From NCBI RefSeq assembly GCF_000512915.1, contig NZ_CP007034.1, positions 744,001-808,000 of the forward strand: DNA of 64,000 nt, in the 5' to 3' direction. Shown piece by piece: positions 19,845-30,200 of this stretch. Made by a program: the position numbers and the translations under genes. Below the pieces are notes generated by a model, which was not told the DNA's origin, made no database searches, and saw only the letters and a program-made list of their open reading frames with translations. The first letter of the stretch is position 1, and each line of letters opens with the position of its first letter. The stretch comes from Barnesiella viscericola DSM 18177. Lineage in GTDB: Bacteria; Bacteroidota; Bacteroidia; Bacteroidales; Barnesiellaceae.

Positions 19845-21422
19845 ATGAATCGTTTTTTAAAATCCTTATTTCTCATACCGTTCGTAGCCTCGGCCCTCCC
19901 GATGGCGGCATCCGGGACCAACCCCGAAAGCTACATCACATCAGACCCGTTCGAGACTATGGTTCGGTTGGGACGTTTCAGCGAAACGAGCCCCATCTAC
20001 CAAATGCCCGCAGGATCGGCCTCGGGCGGATACATCTCGATGGCCACCACATCGGGCGACGCCATCATCTACCCACTGGGATACAACAAGACAAGCGCTC
20101 CCAGCAGCTATTTTACCATTGTTTCCAAAGAGACCTCCCTGCTTATTGCCGGCGAGAGTTTTGACTTGAACGCCACACTGACCGTCGACCCGTCGAGCTA
20201 CACCATCACGGCCTATACCGACTGGGATCGTAACGGGGTATATGAAGAAGTGACTCAAAAAGCACAAATCAACGCCTCAACCCGCAGTTTCGTGCAACCC
20301 ATTACGATTCCCGAAACGGCAACCATAGGCAAGACCCGCGTACGTGTGCGCATCGAATCGTCAACACCGGCAACGGCCGATGCCTCGATTTCGGGCCGTA
20401 TCTACGATTTCGTAGTCTACGTCATGGAAGCCACAGAACGCACCGACTGCTTCATCAGCGTCACCTCCAACAACAACGACTGGGGTACCGCCCTTATCGA
20501 GACCCAGCCCAATGACGCCGGTCGCTATGAAAAAGGGAGCCAGGTTACCGTCAAAGCCCTTATCAATGAAGACTCTGAAACCGAAATCGAATTCAAAGGC
20601 TGGCAAGAAGGCGGCGAAATCGTGAGCAAGGATCTGGTATATACATTCACCGTATCAAAGAGTACAAGCCTCGTTGCCCTGTTCCAAGCCGCAGTACCCG
20701 AATTGGCTACCCCCCAGGTAAGTACGGCCGAAGAGCCCATCTGGTATCAAATCATGAATGCTCACACCAACGAAGCCCGCAAAGAGCGTTACATTGCCTA
20801 TGACACCAATATAAACTCCACCTACACCAAAGCCTTGCGTGTGGAGAAACCGGCCGACCAAAGCGACAAATTCCTGTGGCGTCTCGAAGATGCAGGAAAC
20901 GACCGGGTATATATTGTGCACAAAGGTACAGGAATGAGCATTTCGGGTCAGAAAATACTCGAAAAGGAATATTTCACACTCTCGGCCAACGGCAATCAGT
21001 TTGTCATCGCCCCGAGCGGAAATGCCAACGGCAGCTACTCGATTAAATACGAAGGCGATGACTCGTACCTGCTGAATGCCCAGGAAGGCACATGGGGTGT
21101 CGTATTGTACAATGCCGGTATCGGTACTGGTTCGGGCTGGTATTTCTACAAGGTCCCCATTAAAACGCCTACCGCTATCGACGAGGCTCAACAAGTAGCC
21201 CCCAAGGGTCGGCTCTACGACGGACATCTCACCCTCACGGGTCTGGACGGCCGCAACCGCGTGAGAGTATTCAGCCTCACGGGACAGTTGCTGGGTGATT
21301 TTCTCACCACCGAAACGACGTTTGAAGGCGATTTGAGATATGCCGAACGGTTTATCCTCATAGCCATCGAATCGGCAACCGGCAACCACACGACTCTCAA
21401 ACTTATCGACAGCAAACTCTAA
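19845..21422 (+). CDS. Secreted GEVED-domain protein with permuted module order
   Basis: Exported 525-residue protein; signal peptide MNRFLKSLFLIPFVASALPMAAS. Modules: GEVED-like domain first (about 28-195, AYTDWDRNGVYEE, ITIPETATIGKTRVRVRIES, GRIYDFVVYVME), then a B-repeat-like segment (about 200-284, WGTALIETQP, FKGWQEGGE), then the WY module (about 298-435, PIWYQIMNAHTNEARKERYI to GSGWYFYK), then a divergent sorting-domain-like tail (about 448-525, RVRVFSLTGQLLGDF). It is the mirror image of the order in the preceding gene, 84 bases upstream. A sulfatase starts 19 bases later, suggesting one operon for a host or dietary sulfated glycan. Function of the modules (binding) is inferred. Confidence 0.8.
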   Translation: MNRFLKSLFLIPFVASALPMAASGTNPESYITSDPFETMVRLGRFSETSPIYQMPAGSASGGYISMATTSGDAIIYPLGYNKTSAPSSYFTIVSKETSLLIAGESFDLNATLTVDPSSYTITAYTDWDRNGVYEEVTQKAQINASTRSFVQPITIPETATIGKTRVRVRIESSTPATADASISGRIYDFVVYVMEATERTDCFISVTSNNNDWGTALIETQPNDAGRYEKGSQVTVKALINEDSETEIEFKGWQEGGEIVSKDLVYTFTVSKSTSLVALFQAAVPELATPQVSTAEEPIWYQIMNAHTNEARKERYIAYDTNINSTYTKALRVEKPADQSDKFLWRLEDAGNDRVYIVHKGTGMSISGQKILEKEYFTLSANGNQFVIAPSGNANGSYSIKYEGDDSYLLNAQEGTWGVVLYNAGIGTGSGWYFYKVPIKTPTAIDEAQQVAPKGRLYDGHLTLTGLDGRNRVRVFSLTGQLLGDFLTTETTFEGDLRYAERFILIAIESATGNHTTLKLIDSKL

Positions 21423-21441
21423 ATACTAATATACCCAACAC

Positions 21442-22848
21442 ATGAATACTTGCAAATTTATATATCCGGCCGGCGGTCTGCTCCTCACCTCGGGACTGTG
21501 CTTTGCCCAAGAGAGAGATGCCGTAGCCACTATCGAACGCCCCAACGTCATCTACCTGCTTTGCGACGACATGGGATACAGTGACATCGAGGCCTATGGC
21601 CAGCAGATGATCTCGACACCCAATCTGAACCGGCTTGTCAGCCAAGGTATGACCTTCACCCAATTCTATGCCAGCACGGCTGTGAGTGCTCCGTCGAGAG
21701 CCTCGCTGATGACCGGCCAACACACCGGCCACACCAAGATCAGGGGCAACAAGGAGATTCAACCCGAAGGTCAGGAACCCCTCGACCCAAACGTGGAGAC
21801 CCTGGGACACCTGTTCCAACAAAACGGCTATGTGACCGGTTGTTTCGGCAAATGGGGCATGGGTTACCCCGGTTCGGGCGGTGAAGCCAACGACATGGGA
21901 TTCGACGTGTTCTACGGCTACAACTGCCAGCGCAAAGCCCACTCCTACTATCCCGCATACTTGTGGAACAACAAGACCAAGGAGGACCAAAACGGGCGCT
22001 ACTCGCAAGATGCCATTCACGAGCATGCCATGCAGTTTATCGAAGACAACAAGGATAAAGCCTTTTTCGGCTACTTTACCTATACCATTCCTCACGCCGA
22101 GCTGTGCCAACCGCAAGACAGCATCGTAGAGATGTACAAAGGCAAGTTCCAGGAACCCAAACCCTGGCATAGCGACGGCGACTACGGAACGGCTATCGAC
22201 CCGCGCACACAGTTCGCCGCCATGATTACCCGCCTCGACACCTATGTGGGACAAATCATCGACAAACTCGAAGAACTGGGTATCGCCGAGAAGACCCTCT
22301 TTATCTTCACCAGCGACAACGGCCCTCACAACGAGGGTGGTGCCGACCCCACCTTCTTCAACACCGAAGCCCGACTCAGAGGTTTGAAACGTGCCTTGTA
22401 CGAGGGCGGTATGCGGGTACCCTACATTGCCTACTGGCCCGGGACCATCGCCCCGGGTTCGATTACCGACCTGATGGCTGCCGGCTGGGACATGATGCCT
22501 ACCTTCGTAGAGCTGCTGGGCGAGGATACCAACTGGCGCGACGAGGCCATGGACGGATTGTCGATACTCCCCACCCTCACGGGTAAAGGTGAGCAACAGC
22601 AACACGAGTTCCTCTACTGGGAGTTCCACGAAGAGAACGGACGTCAGGCTGTCAGAGCCGGCGACTGGAAACTGATTCGCCAGAACATCAAGAACGGCAA
22701 CCCCACACACGAGCTTTACAACATTGCCGAAGACCCGCACGAGGATAACAACGTGGCCAGTACCTACCCCGACAAGGTAGAGCAGCTGAAAGAGATTATG
22801 GACCGGGAACACACCCCCTCGACCATCTTCAACTTCGGTCGTTATTAA
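21442..22848 (+). CDS. Sulfatase (S1 family, serine-type, anSME-dependent)
   Basis: Predicted periplasmic or surface sulfate-ester hydrolase of 468 residues with a signal peptide ending near CFA-Q. The signature SAPSRASLMTG places the residue converted to formylglycine at S82 with R86; serine-type sites are matured by the radical-SAM enzyme anSME, the only route in most anaerobes. Metal-binding D42/D43 (LLCDDMGYSD) and the SDNGPH motif are present, and the end NPTHELYNIAEDPHEDNN is typical. Unlike the pseudogene at 11044 it has no T9SS tail. The substrate cannot be read; co-location with secreted GEVED proteins suggests a complex glycan. Confidence 0.93.
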   Translation: MNTCKFIYPAGGLLLTSGLCFAQERDAVATIERPNVIYLLCDDMGYSDIEAYGQQMISTPNLNRLVSQGMTFTQFYASTAVSAPSRASLMTGQHTGHTKIRGNKEIQPEGQEPLDPNVETLGHLFQQNGYVTGCFGKWGMGYPGSGGEANDMGFDVFYGYNCQRKAHSYYPAYLWNNKTKEDQNGRYSQDAIHEHAMQFIEDNKDKAFFGYFTYTIPHAELCQPQDSIVEMYKGKFQEPKPWHSDGDYGTAIDPRTQFAAMITRLDTYVGQIIDKLEELGIAEKTLFIFTSDNGPHNEGGADPTFFNTEARLRGLKRALYEGGMRVPYIAYWPGTIAPGSITDLMAAGWDMMPTFVELLGEDTNWRDEAMDGLSILPTLTGKGEQQQHEFLYWEFHEENGRQAVRAGDWKLIRQNIKNGNPTHELYNIAEDPHEDNNVASTYPDKVEQLKEIMDREHTPSTIFNFGRY

Positions 22849-22873
22849 GACACTCGATTCCCACCATACACAA

Positions 22874-22907
22874 AAAGCGGCCCCGAAATTTCGGGACCGC
22901 TTTTTTA
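22874..22907. terminator. Bidirectional terminator between sulfatase and mdh
   Basis: Arms AAAGCGGcCCCGAAA and TTTCGGGacCGCTTT with T-run on the plus side and A-run on the other, serving both converging genes. Confidence 0.85.
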
Positions 22908-22942
22908 TTCTATCCGAGAGCCTGTCGGCTATTGTCGACCGC

Positions 22943-23944
22943 TCAATCGATATGGCTGTTGAGCTTGTGCCACTCGGCAACAGGCGGAATAATACCCATG
23001 GCAATCACCTCGTCGCGCAGTTCGCACAGGTGCTTGTAGCTGTTCTCCAACTCCTTCTCCTCTTCGGGCGTACCGTAAACGGGGTTGTAGTGAACGCCGG
23101 CACGGTCGATAATCGTCTCCATGGCCATGAGAATGTGGTTGAACTTGCCCTCCGACAGATATACACCGGCAGGCCAGGTGAAGGGATTTCCACCCATGGC
23201 GGCGGCAATCATCTCGATCGAGAGGTAGGCCGGACTCTGGAACGACGAACGTCCGCGCAGGTCGATGATGTGCTTGCCTCCTTGAACCACATGATGACGA
23301 ATTGTCTCCCAATCCTCGGCAGGCAACTTGTCGGTACCAATCAGGTCGGTCAGCGGCGTACCCTTCACCTTGGTCGTCGAAGCAAATACGGCCATCTGCT
23401 CGCCGTGACCGCCATAGGTACGGCAATTTTCAATCTCATCGGCCACCGTGTGGAAATACTTGGCCAGCTCGCTTTGCAGACGGGTGCTGTCGAGAGCGGC
23501 GAGCGTCGATACCTGCGAAGGTTTCAAGCCCGAGTAGAGCAGCACGATGAGACCGGTAATGTCGGCCGGGTTGAAGATAACCACCACGTGTTTCACATCG
23601 GGACAATAGGCCCGCAGATTTTTACCAAACTCGGCAGCGATCTCGGCATTGCCTTTGAGCAAATCCTCACGAGTCATGCCGGCCTTGCGTGCGGCACCAC
23701 CCGACGATACGACATAAGCCGCACCGGTGAGCGCCTCTTTCACATCGCTCGTGTAGGTGAGATTCACCCCCTTGAAAGCACAGTGGCGCAACTCCTCGGC
23801 CACCCCTTCGAGAGCGGGAGCATAAGGATCGTACAAGCAGATATTGGGTGTCAGATGCATCATCAAGGCCGTTTGAGCCATGTTTGAACCAATCATACCG
23901 GCAGCGCCGACGATTGTCAGTTTCTCGTTTGTCAAAAATTCCAT
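22943..23944 (-). CDS. mdh: Malate dehydrogenase
   Basis: Interconverts malate and oxaloacetate with NAD; in gut Bacteroidales it serves the reductive branch toward succinate. The 333-residue protein has the nucleotide fold TIVGAAGMIGSN, substrate arginines in RKAGMTREDLL (R86, R92), DSTRLQSELA (R155) and catalytic H180 in YGGHGEQMAVF. Single gene with its own promoter box (TATATTTG, 23989-23996) and a shared terminator. Confidence 0.95.
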   Translation of the reverse strand: MEFLTNEKLTIVGAAGMIGSNMAQTALMMHLTPNICLYDPYAPALEGVAEELRHCAFKGVNLTYTSDVKEALTGAAYVVSSGGAARKAGMTREDLLKGNAEIAAEFGKNLRAYCPDVKHVVVIFNPADITGLIVLLYSGLKPSQVSTLAALDSTRLQSELAKYFHTVADEIENCRTYGGHGEQMAVFASTTKVKGTPLTDLIGTDKLPAEDWETIRHHVVQGGKHIIDLRGRSSFQSPAYLSIEMIAAAMGGNPFTWPAGVYLSEGKFNHILMAMETIIDRAGVHYNPVYGTPEEEKELENSYKHLCELRDEVIAMGIIPPVAEWHKLNSHID

Positions 23945-23988
23945 AATCTTTCTATTTTAAGTAACGTATTTCGTCTTGAATTGCATTA

Positions 23989-23996
23989 CAAATATA
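23989..23996 (-). promoter_or_regulatory. Promoter box of mdh (TATATTTG)
   Basis: Exact TAnnTTTG on the minus strand, 44 bases before the mdh start. The remaining gap up to 24256 contains no gene. Confidence 0.65.
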
Positions 23997-24256
23997 ACAA
24001 GTAAAATACGATTTTGATTATCATTCTTTGTTACTCCCGATAACCTTTTGTTATCCCACAAACGGCTCGATTCCATAATCAATTCATACAAAAACGATTA
24101 GAGCAACCCCCTGTCACTCCACGCCGCAAAAGCCGACAAAAAAGAGGATACTTTCCCCGTCATAAGGGCTCTGCCACCTTGAAACAGAAATTTCAAATCT
24201 TTTACACACCCCTGTAAATTCATGGCTTTTTTTTATTCGATTTTCCAAATAATCTG

Positions 24257-24264
24257 TACTTTTG
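24257..24264 (+). promoter_or_regulatory. Promoter box (TACTTTTG) for the phosphatidyltransferase gene
   Basis: TAnnTTTG match 15 bases before the ATG at 24280, implying a very short leader. Confidence 0.65.
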
Positions 24265-24279
24265 TACAAAATTTAGGAT

Positions 24280-24969
24280 ATGGGGAAAGAAACATCAGAA
24301 AGAATACAGACCTCTCTGCTCAATGCAGCCGAGAAAAAGGCATTGGTTTGGTTAGCTCAACGTCAGCCCTCCTGGGTTACGTCGGACTTTCTCACCTACA
24401 CCGGTTTGATCGGCGCCGTAATATGCGCCTTGGGATTCATATTGGCACACATTGACAAGAATTATCTGTGGCTCTCATCGTTTGGCTTGTTTGTCAACTG
24501 GTATGGCGACAGCCTCGACGGAACACTGGCGCGTGTGCGTAACACACAAAGACCCGTCTACGGCTTCTTCATCGACCACTCCCTCGATGCCATCACCATC
24601 TGCATCATGTGTATCGGAGCCGGATTGTCGCCGATGTTCCGCCTCGATGTAGCCATGCTGGTACTGGCCGGTTATCTGGTACTCTCGATTTATACCTATA
24701 TCTCGACCATCGTCAAAGGGAAATTCCTGCTTACCTACGGCAAGCTGGGACCCACCGAATTGAGACTGGTCATTATCCTCATCAACACCGTGTTCATCTA
24801 CACGTCGCTCGAAGACCTCAAATGGACTATCGGCGGCCAGACACTGGGGCTGTTCGACATCGCCGGTCTCTTCATCGCCTGCTTCCTCTTCATCGCCTGG
24901 CTGGTACAATTTGTTACCGACCGTCGCCTGCTGGCTCAGCAAGACCCGTTGAAACCCTTCCAAAAATAA
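24280..24969 (+). CDS. CDP-alcohol phosphatidyltransferase family membrane protein
   Basis: Integral membrane enzyme of 229 residues that would join a CDP-linked lipid or alcohol to a second alcohol. The diagnostic motif D-x2-D-G-x2-A-R-x8-G-x3-D-x3-D is complete: DSLDGTLAR, then YGFFIDHSLD. About five or six membrane helices follow the usual pattern. The short spacing to the next gene (nine bases) suggests co-transcription with the GtrA-type protein. The acceptor alcohol (glycerol phosphate, inositol, serine) cannot be told from sequence alone. Confidence 0.88.
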   Translation: MGKETSERIQTSLLNAAEKKALVWLAQRQPSWVTSDFLTYTGLIGAVICALGFILAHIDKNYLWLSSFGLFVNWYGDSLDGTLARVRNTQRPVYGFFIDHSLDAITICIMCIGAGLSPMFRLDVAMLVLAGYLVLSIYTYISTIVKGKFLLTYGKLGPTELRLVIILINTVFIYTSLEDLKWTIGGQTLGLFDIAGLFIACFLFIAWLVQFVTDRRLLAQQDPLKPFQK

Positions 24970-24978
24970 AAGACAGTT

Positions 24979-25464
24979 GTGAAAGCTGGAATACTGAAAC
25001 TGCGTATTTATCTGCAATTCGTAGTCAGTCGCCTGTTTGGTACAGGGGTCGACACGTTTGTGCTATGGATATGTGACCATTTCATATTCAGCAGCTACTT
25101 CGGCAAATACATACTCTCGCCGACCATCAGTTTCGAATTTGCCGTATTGAGCAACTTCATGTGCTCCTATTTCTGGATCTGGAAAAGCCGGGTGGGGCAC
25201 CGTTCCACACGCGACTTCTTCCTCCGTTTTCTGGTCTTCAACCTCTCGTCGGGAGCCGGCTTCCTCATCAAGATGGTCTTCCTGCTCATCTTCCAAAAGA
25301 TTTTCGAGTGGAATGTGGTCTATTGTAACCTGGCCGCCCTGCTCATCTCGGGCATATTCAACTACCTGGTAGCCGATATGCTGGTATTCAAATCGCGCAA
25401 ACAGGTGAAAGTGGGCAGCGTGGGCGGAGGCAATAACGAAGAGTGCGACTCGATGGGTGCCTGA
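24979..25464 (+). CDS. GtrA family membrane protein
   Basis: Small polytopic protein (161 residues, four predicted helices) of the GtrA/DPMS family, generally thought to move lipid-linked sugars across the inner membrane. Family-like segments are LRFLVFNLSSGAGFLIKM and the end FNYLVADMLVFKSRK. The likely start is GTG at 24979; no ATG fits before the first helix. The C-terminal 20 residues (glycine- and serine-rich) are unusual. The stop lies 21 bases before a pentanucleotide repeat. Confidence 0.85.
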   Translation: MKAGILKLRIYLQFVVSRLFGTGVDTFVLWICDHFIFSSYFGKYILSPTISFEFAVLSNFMCSYFWIWKSRVGHRSTRDFFLRFLVFNLSSGAGFLIKMVFLLIFQKIFEWNVVYCNLAALLISGIFNYLVADMLVFKSRKQVKVGSVGGGNNEECDSMGA

Positions 25465-25485
25465 TTCTTCATATAGAGAGGGGGC

Positions 25486-25555
25486 CACTACACTACACTA
25501 CACTACACTACACTACACTGCTCTACACTACACTACTCTACACTACACTACTCTA
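25486..25555. repeat. Pentanucleotide tandem repeat (CACTA/CTCTA)n
   Basis: Fourteen 5-bp units, mostly CACTA. From 25521 they form a higher 15-bp pattern (CTCTA-CACTA-CACTA). No recognisable gene covers it; the rest of the gap 25556-25759 shows no gene either. Slippage-prone, and five is not a multiple of three. Confidence 0.95.
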
Positions 25556-25759
25556 CTTATTTCACTTATTAACGGCTCCTTTACTCTTTCCTTCTCTGTT
25601 TAGGCGTGTTACCTACTTTTCTGACTGTCGGGAGTAGACTTGCATTCACTCTCCAACAAGTTCCGCCGGCAGACTCTATCCATTCCCCACACACTCGTAG
25701 CAACACCACACCAACACAAGGTGTTCTCACAGACTTTCACTCCCGGCAATAACGTGTAT

Positions 25760-25797
25760 CATAAAAGAAGCGAGGCCAGTTTACAGCTGGCCTCGCT
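25760..25797 (-). terminator. Terminator of the RND efflux operon
   Basis: Perfect 11-bp stem AGCGAGGCCAG / CTGGCCTCGCT with a seven-base loop; on the minus strand it is followed by a T-rich stretch (25762-25766 complement). Confidence 0.8.
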
Positions 25798-25825
25798 CGG
25801 TTCAAATATCTATCGCAACGGTGTA

Positions 25826-27184
25826 TCAATACCCTCCTCCCAACGCATGATAGAGATTGATAACCCCCTGTATCTCGTCGAAGCGATCGGCTACGGCCGA
25901 GAGTTCGGCATCGAGCAGAGTCTGTCGGGCGGTGAGCACTTCGAGGTAGTTTTGCGAACTGTGCAGCATCAACAGTTCGGAACTGCGCACGGCCGATTCA
26001 AGCGAAGCAATCTGCTGCTCGTCGAGTTTCAACCGCTGGCGGGCCGTCTGCCACTGCAACAGGGCACTGTTCACCTCGGTACCGGCATCGAGCAACGACT
26101 GCCGGAAGGTGAGCAAAGCCTCCTCCTGTTGGGCCTTGGCCACTTTCAGGTTAGCCACATTCTGCCCCCGGTTGAAGAGCGGCTGTACCAGCGACCCCAC
26201 GGCCGAGAGCAGCCACTCGCCGGGATTGGTAATGAGGGCTCCGGCCGCATTGGTCCACCCGGCCGACCCGCTGAGGGTAATCGACGGATAGAAGGCGGCA
26301 TAGGCCTGATTGGTCACATAAAAGGCGGCAGCCAGGGCAGCCTCGCTCTGCCGCACATCGGGACGCCGTTGCAACAGTTGCAAGGGCACTCCTACCAAGA
26401 GGGTGTCGGGGAACGACTGGGCATCGAGCGTGGAGCGTTCGATCTGCCGGGGCACATCGCCCAGCAGCGACGAGATGGAGTTTTCCATCTCGGTAATCTG
26501 TTGCTGCAACGAGAGCAACGAGGCATCGACCGCCAGTTTGCTGGCCTCGATTTGAGCCACGGCCATCTCGGTAGTCTGCCCGGCTTCTTTCAAGGCCTTC
26601 ATCACCCGCAGATTCTCGGCCCACAGCTCGGCCGTCGAGCGACTTATCTCATACTGCTTGTCGAGCATCAACAGCGAGTAATAACTGTTGGCGATGGTGG
26701 CCACCAGCTGGGTCTGCACCGCCTGCCGGTAGGCCTCGCTCTGTTCCAGCACCGCTTTGGCCTCGCGTTTGGCATTGGTGATGCGACCGAAGATGTCAAT
26801 CTCCCAATCGGCCGAAGCCGCCAGATTATAACTCTTGGTGGCACTCTCTCCCTCGACCTTGCGAATGGTTCCCTGCGGGGTAAGCGATACCGAAGGCAAG
26901 TAGGCCAGTTTCGAGGCAGTGAGCAAAGCCTCAGCCTCTTTCACTCGCAAGCGGGCGATACTCAGGTCGGTATTATGGGCAATCCCGGTCTCGATCAGTT
27001 GCTGCAACAGCGGGTCGGTGAAGAGCTCCTGCCACGACAGGTCGGCAATCGAAGCGGTGTCGCCGCTCACCGCCAGACGCTGATAGAGGCTGTCGGTCTG
27101 AGGCATCTCGGGACGTTCATACGTGCGGTATTGGCAACCGGTCAGGCCGGTCAACAAAAGCAATCCTATATATATCTTTTTCAT
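25826..27184 (-). CDS. Outer-membrane efflux lipoprotein (TolC/OprM/NodT family)
   Basis: Outer-membrane channel of a tripartite RND pump. The start at 27184 gives the lipoprotein signal MKKIYIGLLLLTGLTGC with lipobox cysteine C17; an upstream in-frame ATG at 27214 would overlap the RND stop by four bases (ATGA) but bury the signal peptide. The 452-residue protein has the duplicated coiled-coil pattern of the family: DLSIARLRVKEAEALLTASK and its second-half counterpart, and the motif PGEWLLSAVGSLVQPLF. Last gene of the operon adaptor-pump-channel; a terminator follows. Confidence 0.92.
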   Translation of the reverse strand: MKKIYIGLLLLTGLTGCQYRTYERPEMPQTDSLYQRLAVSGDTASIADLSWQELFTDPLLQQLIETGIAHNTDLSIARLRVKEAEALLTASKLAYLPSVSLTPQGTIRKVEGESATKSYNLAASADWEIDIFGRITNAKREAKAVLEQSEAYRQAVQTQLVATIANSYYSLLMLDKQYEISRSTAELWAENLRVMKALKEAGQTTEMAVAQIEASKLAVDASLLSLQQQITEMENSISSLLGDVPRQIERSTLDAQSFPDTLLVGVPLQLLQRRPDVRQSEAALAAAFYVTNQAYAAFYPSITLSGSAGWTNAAGALITNPGEWLLSAVGSLVQPLFNRGQNVANLKVAKAQQEEALLTFRQSLLDAGTEVNSALLQWQTARQRLKLDEQQIASLESAVRSSELLMLHSSQNYLEVLTARQTLLDAELSAVADRFDEIQGVINLYHALGGGY

Positions 27185-27210
27185 ATCGTCAGTGAGTTCT
27201 TGAAGTCGTA

Positions 27211-30200
27211 TCATTTCTTTTCGTCTATTTGCGGCAACTTGCGAGCAGGCATCAGTCGCTCTTGCAGCGTCTGGAAGACAATGAAGAGCACGGGCACGAT
27301 AAAGAGCAGGGCTATCGTACCGATGAGCATACCGCCCACAGTACCCACACCGATCGAGATATTACCATTGGCCCCTACCCCCGTGGCAAACATCATGGGT
27401 AGCATACCGAATATCATGGTGAGCGAGGTCATGAGGATAGGCCGCAACCGCACCTGAGCGGCCGAGATGGCTGCCTGCGAGATGGTCATGCCGTGGCGGC
27501 GGCGCTCCGAAGCGTACTCGGTCAACAGAATGGCCGTCTTCGCCAGCAAGCCGATGAGCATGATGAGACCCGTCTGCAAATAGATGTTGTTTTCGAGCCC
27601 GAACATCTTGGCAAAGAGGAAACTGCCGGCCAGGCCGAAGGGTACCGACAGAATCACGGCCAACGGGACAAAGAGGCTCTCGTACAAGGCACACAGAATG
27701 AGATAGATGAAGACTACGCAGATGACAAACACCAGTGTCGTGGTGTTACCCGTGTTGGACTCCTCACGCGACATACCGCCAAACTCAAAGCCGTAGCCCG
27801 TAGGCAGGGTCTGCGCAGCCACCTCCTTCACCGCCTGAATGGCCTGTCCCGAGCTGTATCCGGTAGCCGGAGCCCCGTTCACCTGAATGGCCGAGAAGAG
27901 GTTGAAGCGGGTCAACACCTCGGAGCCGTAGATGCGGGTAAGCGTGAGGTATTGGGTAATGGGGCTCATCTCGCCCGCATCGTTGCGTACAAAGATGTTG
28001 TTGAGCGCCTCGGTATCAAGCCGGAACTGTGCCGGAGCCTGCACCATAACCCGATAGAGCTTCGAGAAGCGGTTCATGTTCGAGGCGTAGTTACCGCCGA
28101 TATACCCCGACAGGGTACTGAGCACATCGCTGGGCGACACGCCGTTGCGCTTGCATCGGGCCGCATCGACCTCGACGAGGTACTGCGGGAACTTGGTATC
28201 GAACGAGGTGGTGGCCCGACCGATTTCGGGTCGCTTGTTCAACTCGGTGAGGAAGTTGCGCGTGTATTTCAAAAGGTCTTCAATCGTGCCACCCTTCTGG
28301 TCCTGCACATAGACCTCGAAACCGCTGCTGGCCCCGTAACCCGGAATCATGGGCCGGGTGAAGGCCATGATGTCGGCACTCGAAATGAAGGCCGTGCGGC
28401 GCTGTATCTCCTCGATGATGGCATCGACGGCATCCTCCTTGTTGGGACGTTCGCTCCAATCCTTCAACCGAATGGTAAACATACCGTTGCAGGCCCCCTG
28501 ACCGCTCAACATCGAGTTACCCGTGATACTCGAAAGGACTTCGATTTGCGGTATTGTGTTCAGGCAGCTGTCTACCTGCTCGATAACCTTGCGAGTCTCA
28601 TACACACTGTTGCCCGGCGAGGTGCGCACGTCGACAAAGACGGTACCCATATCTTCGTTGGGCACCAGACCGGTCTTGGTCGTTTTCAGCAGGACGAAGA
28701 AGCCCACACAGGCAATCACCAGCAGCACACCGGCCAGCCACTTGCGTTTGAGCATGAAGAAGACGCCCACCTTGTATTTCATCACCAAGCGGTGGAAAGC
28801 ACTGTCGAATGCCATGTGGAAGCGCGACGAGAAACTCAGCTTCTTGCCGTCGGTTCCCGTCTGGTGCGGCGTCATGATGAGGGCACACAAGGCAGGACTG
28901 AGCGTCAGGGCATTGAGCAGCGAGATGGCTACAGCCGCCGCCATGGTGAGACCGAACTGGGTGTAGAACGTACCGGTGGTCCCCCCGATAAAGCTCACGG
29001 GAATGAACACGGCCATGAAGACAAAGGTGGTGGACACCAAGGCCGAGGTGATGCCGTCCATGGCATCGATCGTAGCCAGGTAGGCCGACTTGTACCCTTC
29101 GTCAAACTTGGCCTGCACCGCCTCGACCACCACTATCGCATCATCGACCACCGTACCGATAACCAGCACAAGGGCAAACAGGGTGAGCATGTTGAGACTG
29201 AATCCCACCAGATAGAGGAAAGCAAAGGTTCCCACCAGCGACACGACGATGGAGACCGCCGGTATAAAGGTGGAGCGAAAGCTCTGCAAGAAGACATAAA
29301 CCACCAGCACCACCAGCAAGATGGCTTCGAGCAAGGTCTTAATAACGGTCTTGATGGAGGCGTCGAGGAAGTCTTTGGTACTCATCAGATCGACGATCTT
29401 GATACCCTTGGGCAGCGTCTTGGAAATCTCAGCCAGCGAGCGGTCAATCTCCGTAATGATTTCGTTGGCATTCGAGCCCGAAGTTTGCGAAATCATGATG
29501 ATACAGCCCGGGTGACCGTTCACCTCGCCGATGTAGTCGTAGGAACGGGTACCCAATTCGACGGTCGCCACATCTTTCAGACGCAGCACCTCACCGCCGG
29601 GCAACGACTTGATGACCATGTTTTCATAGTCCACCTCGTTTTCATACCGTCCCCGATATTTGAGCACATACTGGAAGGTATTCTCAGCCTCGGCACCCAG
29701 GGTACCCGTGGCCGCCTCGATGTTCTGCTCGTCGAGCACACCGGTAATGTCGGAAGGCACAAGGCCATATTTCTTCATCTTACTGGGATCGAGCCAGATG
29801 CGCATGGCATACTCATAGCCAAACACATTCACCTCACCCACACCGGCAATACGCGAAAGACGCGGCTCGATATTGATTTTCATGTAGTTGGCCAGGAAAG
29901 CCCGGTCGAACGAGTCGTCGGGGCTGTACACGGCCAGCTGCTTGATGTTACTCGTCTGACGCTTGCGCACATTCACACCGCTGCGGGTCACCTCTGCCGG
30001 TAAGAGGCCCTGCGCCGAAGCCAGCCGGTTCTGCACATTCACGGTGGCCATATCGGGGTCGGTCCCCTGGCGGAAGTAGACGGTGATGCGGGCCGAACCG
30101 TTGTTGGAGGCGGTAGAGGTCATGTAGGTCATGTTCTCCACCCCGTTGAGCGCCTCTTCGAGAGGCACGACCACACTCTTCTGCACCGTCTCGGCATTGG

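Noticed and set aside
11044-22848. Insertion sequence causing the sulfatase decay or moving the amino-sugar operon
   Set aside because: No transposase, terminal inverted repeats or target duplications were visible; the lesions are small indels and one stop.
25486-25555. Tandem repeat as a CRISPR array
   Set aside because: Units are 5 bp and contiguous with no spacers; no cas genes are present.
27493-30003. 836-residue plus-strand frame over the RND pump
   Set aside because: Shadow of the pump gene, histidine-rich by codon complementarity.
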